Part shown: piece by piece, positions 53,866-53,929 of the stretch | Position numbering within the stretch: the stretch's first letter is position 1 | Layout of the letters: the number at the start of each line of letters is the position of its first letter | The notes under the pieces: generated by a model | Told to the model about the DNA's origin: nothing | Database searches by the model: none | What the model saw: only the letters and a program-made list of their open reading frames with translations | Position numbers and translations under genes: made by a program | Source: Actinomycetota bacterium | GTDB lineage: Bacteria > Actinomycetota > Thermoleophilia > Solirubrobacterales > 70-9 | Assembly (NCBI GenBank): GCA_018268415.1 | Contig: JAFDWO010000023.1 | Coordinates: forward strand, 1-53,929 | DNA: 53,929 bases | Direction of reading: 5' to 3'

Positions 53866-53929
53866 CCGTGAGCGTTGGACAACACGGGAGGAGGCGTGGG
53901 GTTCCCACGCTCCTCCGTGACGGGGTCGG

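Larger units (their letters stand above)
53176..53929. other. Noncoding repeat-rich end
   Basis: No convincing coding sequence. It contains the hairpin 53395-53442, a 33-43-bp tandem repeat (53472-53635), two short hairpins (stem cctccggtcc near 53662; 53784-53816) and the perfect palindrome 53814-53865. Reading frames across it give only low-complexity repeats. Confidence 0.75.

Overview
The window is very GC-rich DNA (strong G/C at third codon positions, many GTG starts, 4-bp ATGA/GTGA gene overlaps, leaderless-looking promoters, actinobacterial gene families). It most resembles a soil actinobacterium of the Thermoleophilia/Solirubrobacterales type. That placement comes from style and gene content, not from a marker gene. 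No tRNA, rRNA, CRISPR array, prophage or autonomous transposase was seen.

Left part (1-7473): a two-component system (sensor kinase running off the left edge, OmpR-type regulator) is divergent from an envelope operon. The operon holds a CMR-motif lipoprotein, a peptidoglycan-binding adaptor, a MacB-like ATPase, an FtsX/MacB permease and a D,D-carboxypeptidase. It ends in a noncoding stretch full of long hairpins. Next (7474-11839) is a copper module: DUF4396 membrane protein and CsoR on the minus strand, then a CopZ-like chaperone, a His-rich exported protein and the CopA ATPase on the plus strand, with a CsoR-type operator between them. Two successive ArsR plus SRPBCC pairs follow (11918-13702).

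The core (13896-49584) is a large catabolic locus that I read as uptake and complete degradation of decorated L-rhamnosides. It contains an esterase, three cytochromes P450 with one [3Fe-4S] ferredoxin, a GH106-like and a GH78 rhamnosidase, a sulfatase, an ABC sugar importer, a glutathione-independent formaldehyde dehydrogenase, and AraC and LacI regulators. The rhamnose pathway proper is rhaB, rhaI and a rhamnulose-1-P aldolase/dehydrogenase fusion. After it come a glutamine-synthetase-like ligase, a C26 gamma-glutamyl hydrolase, an aldehyde dehydrogenase, an iron alcohol dehydrogenase and lutABC. Six near-identical palindromes (consensus TTGAAACGTTTCAA) lie at transcription-unit starts, four of them inside the -35/-10 spacer. 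They define a regulon, presumably of the local LacI repressor. Rhamnosidases, sulfatase and esterase lack signal peptides, so processing appears to be intracellular after import.

The most interesting hypothesis is that P450s, ferredoxin and formaldehyde dehydrogenase remove O-methyl groups from rhamnose residues (or an aglycone) while sulfatase and esterase remove other decorations. A second is that a gamma-glutamylation route is built into the rhamnose operon.

Right part (49590-53929): a 164-bp MITE-like element, a GreA/GreB-family factor, a NarL-type two-component pair, a small unknown protein, a cupin and a 0.75-kb noncoding end rich in repeats, including a perfect 52-bp palindrome. Related repeats in opposite orientation lie at both ends of the window.
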